Notes under the pieces: generated by a model
What the model was told of the DNA's origin: nothing
Seen by the model: the letters and a program-made list of their open reading frames with translations, nothing else
Databases searched by the model: none
Shown: piece by piece, positions 12,603-14,289 of the stretch
How positions within the stretch are numbered: the stretch's first letter is position 1
Layout: each line of letters starts with the position of its first letter
Program-made: the position numbers and the translations under genes
Origin: Streptomyces albus subsp. albus
Lineage (GTDB): Bacteria > Actinomycetota > Actinomycetes > Streptomycetales > Streptomycetaceae
DNA length: 14,289 nt
Assembly: GCF_000719865.1 (NCBI RefSeq)
Contig: NZ_JOID01000055.1
Span: 1 to 14,289 of the forward strand
Direction: 5' to 3'

Positions 12603-14042
12603 TCAGCGTTCGCGGCGCAGTGACACCCGGAGGCTCAGGTCATCGCCGCGGTGCAGGAAGAGCCCCGCACCTCTCAGGCCGGTCGCGAAGGGCACATCGG
12701 TTCCAGTGCCCAGGACCTTGGCCGAATCGAGGCCTGCGGTGAGGTCGACCTGGGCGATGACCGGAGGGGTGCCCTCGGTGGACGTGTTCTTCTCGACCGA
12801 GCCGTACGCCGTCCCGTCGTCGTGGATCGAGACGAGGGCGACCGACTTGCGGTCGCCGTCCCCCGCCAGACAGATGCCTTTCTCCTTCCGCAGGTCGAAG
12901 GCGACCGGGCCGGCGGCGAGATAACGGCCGTCGAGTGAGGTGACCACGGAATGCTCGCGCTCCGCACCGGAGTCGTGCCATCCCCTGTCGTCCTTGGGGT
13001 CGTATCCGCAGGTCGAGGTCGCCTTGAGCGCTCCCGTGCGGACATCGTGCACGGACCACACCGGATCGGTGTCCGAGCCGCGCTCGTCGACGGCCTCCCA
13101 ATGGGCGAGCAGCAGACCGTCGTTGGCGCCGTACACCGTGCCGTTCCACTGCTTGTAGATGCCCAGCCGCGCGGGTACGCCGTCCGGGCGGACGGTGTCA
13201 CTGAACCAGCGGCCCGGCATGCCGAAGCCTCCGTCGCCCATACCGACCAGGGGGCCTTGGGCGGTGGCCGCCATCACCCGGCTCCGCGAGCACATCTCGG
13301 CCTCGGCGCACTGGGGCAGGAGGGCGTCGGTGTCGTCGTAGGTGACCGTCTTGCCCGTGGCCAGGTCGACCGCGGCGGACAGCAGTGGGTACGGGCCGTC
13401 CTCGTCCCAGCCGACCAGCAGCCGGCCGCCCGCGGTGCTCAGGTGCACCTCTCCGGGGTTCGCCGTCACGGGTACCTCGATCTGCCGCAACGGCTTCACC
13501 GCCGTACCGGTGGCGTCGGCGGCATACACCGCGAGACCCACCACCTCTGTGCCCTCGTGCAGTTCGTCCTTGCCCCGCAGCCCGTGGCCGTAGGCGACGA
13601 TGTACTCGCGCCCGTCCTGCTCGACGGCGATCACGTCGGGGATCTCTGTCGCATCCCCTCGCGCCGGGTCACCGGCCGCGTCCTCCAGCGGCGTCGGCGG
13701 ATCCCACGGCGCGGACGTCCAGCGGACGCGGCCGGTGTCGGCGGCCCGCACCTTTACCGTGTAGCCGTCGGGGGCCGCGTGCAGGAGGGCGATGCCGCCC
13801 GTGCGGGGTGCCGCTGTCACCGGCAGGGTTTCCACCGCCTCGGGCAGCCAGGTCAACGTCTCGTCCCACCCCTTGCCCGCGTCGTAGGCGGCCGGCACGT
13901 CCAGCTCGGCGAGCGGTTTGTCCTGGTGGGAGGGGGCCGGGGCACCGTTCTTGTCGTTCCCTCGGCCACCGTCCTCACCGCCGCACCCGGTCAGTGAGAT
14001 GGCTGCCAGCAGAATCGTTCCCATGACCGCGCGTGCACGCAT
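12603..14042 (-). CDS. Secreted lipoprotein, probable beta-propeller
   Basis: This 479-residue protein has a lipoprotein signal peptide: MRARAVMGTILLAAISLTGC with lipobox LTGC and Cys20, followed by a polar GGEDGGRGNDKN linker. The mature region, outside the membrane, contains repeated strand units typical of PQQ/WD-like propellers: GYTVKVRAADTGRVRWTS, YIVAYGHGL..., GRLLVGWDEDGPYPLLSAAV, DLATGKTVTYDD, YGANDGLLLAHWEA, VWSVHDVRTGALKAT, TSLDGRYLAAGPVAFDLRK. The pattern 'D..TG...W' is the usual blade ending. No catalytic site is seen; binding or sensing at the cell surface is a reasonable guess. The ATG at 14042 has GGGGAAG nine bases upstream and places the signal peptide correctly; the longer frame from 14099 does not. 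Four Cys in the mature part could form disulfides. Confidence 0.85.
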   Translation of the reverse strand: MRARAVMGTILLAAISLTGCGGEDGGRGNDKNGAPAPSHQDKPLAELDVPAAYDAGKGWDETLTWLPEAVETLPVTAAPRTGGIALLHAAPDGYTVKVRAADTGRVRWTSAPWDPPTPLEDAAGDPARGDATEIPDVIAVEQDGREYIVAYGHGLRGKDELHEGTEVVGLAVYAADATGTAVKPLRQIEVPVTANPGEVHLSTAGGRLLVGWDEDGPYPLLSAAVDLATGKTVTYDDTDALLPQCAEAEMCSRSRVMAATAQGPLVGMGDGGFGMPGRWFSDTVRPDGVPARLGIYKQWNGTVYGANDGLLLAHWEAVDERGSDTDPVWSVHDVRTGALKATSTCGYDPKDDRGWHDSGAEREHSVVTSLDGRYLAAGPVAFDLRKEKGICLAGDGDRKSVALVSIHDDGTAYGSVEKNTSTEGTPPVIAQVDLTAGLDSAKVLGTGTDVPFATGLRGAGLFLHRGDDLSLRVSLRRER

Positions 14043-14068
14043 GGCGTGTGCTTCCCCTTTGCGCCCGT

Positions 14069-14086
14069 GACGGTCTCTCCACCGTC
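14069..14086. promoter_or_regulatory. Short dyad upstream of the propeller lipoprotein
   Basis: GACGGT-CTCTCC-ACCGTC is a perfect 6-6-6 inverted repeat in the leader region, 27 bases before the lipoprotein start codon. It may be an operator, but a 6-bp dyad is common by chance in this composition. Confidence 0.25.
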
Positions 14087-14188
14087 CGTGATCAATCAAT
14101 GGGTGACGGTAGCAGTGGGCGGGGCCGTGACCGTGCGCGATCCGTTGCCGTGCAGGGAAGTTGGCCGTTTCTCACCCCTGCGGTTCCG

Positions 14189-14289
14189 GTGCAGAGTGTG
14201 CAGTTGTCGGTGCTGCCGGAGGCCTGTGTGGCGGGTGCGCGGATTGTCACCGGTGCGCGGGTGTCGCGGATCTTGGTGGATCCGGATGC
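14189..14289 (+). CDS. Possible gene start cut by the window edge
   Basis: From the GTG at 14189 an open frame reads VQSVQLSVLPEACVAGARIV and RILVDPDA to the window end, with no stop. An earlier in-frame GTG lies at 14150. Codon use is less strict at third positions than in neighbouring genes (many T endings), and no SD is obvious. With only about 33 codons no family can be named. It would be divergent from the propeller lipoprotein gene. Confidence 0.25.
   Translation, partial: MQSVQLSVLPEACVAGARIVTGARVSRILVDPD

Overview
The window is very GC-rich DNA with a strong G/C bias at third codon positions, frequent GTG starts, A/P-rich linkers and hairpins without T-tracts. This points to a Streptomyces-like actinomycete. 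That assignment is inferred from composition and protein style; no rRNA or tRNA gene is present to confirm it. The dense mix of small lineage-specific families with broken gene ends looks like an accessory stretch of chromosome rather than a conserved core.

Layout. Positions 1-1160 hold a small S1/OB-fold-like protein and a small uncharacterised protein. The tail of the second appears to be fused to a relic of a DUF1963-type gene lying on the opposite strand. Positions 1257-2501 encode an MFS exporter (minus). It diverges from a LysR regulator of which only about 55 residues of the DNA-binding domain survive, although a perfect 23-bp palindrome remains between them. A small lipoprotein (2844-3233, minus) overlaps by GTGA the end of a 58-codon ORF. 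That ORF is a displaced near-copy of part of the AAA ATPase gene at 11-12 kb. Positions 3539-4429 form a tidy MarR/VOC divergent pair with two perfect TGTCAG-N4-CTGACA operators between them.

Positions 4709-9731 contain a run of poorly characterised cytosolic or membrane proteins. A DUF4259 protein and a fusion protein ending in DUF4253 read on plus. A coupled pair reads on minus (DUF1963/YwqG family, then an RraB-like plus HEAT-like protein). A DUF6338-like membrane protein and a small acidic/Pro-Ala-rich protein read on plus. Several of these families turn up beside polymorphic-toxin loci, but no toxin is visible here. A strong hairpin separates the convergent blocks at about 6.45 kb. A solitary sequence very like a type I-E CRISPR repeat sits in the divergent gap at 8.7 kb.

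Positions 9962-12324 (minus) are a two-gene operon: an AAA+ ATPase with an N-terminal TPR-like segment, joined by a GTGA overlap to a TPR protein with four predicted membrane helices. The operon ends at a 10-bp-stem hairpin. Positions 12603-14042 (minus) encode a secreted lipoprotein with a probable beta-propeller fold. The last 100 bases may be the start of a truncated gene.

The most notable points are the duplicated AAA linker fragment, the lone CRISPR-like repeat, the AAA/TPR-membrane operon, the clear MarR operator pair and the chain of gene relics marking rearrangement junctions.
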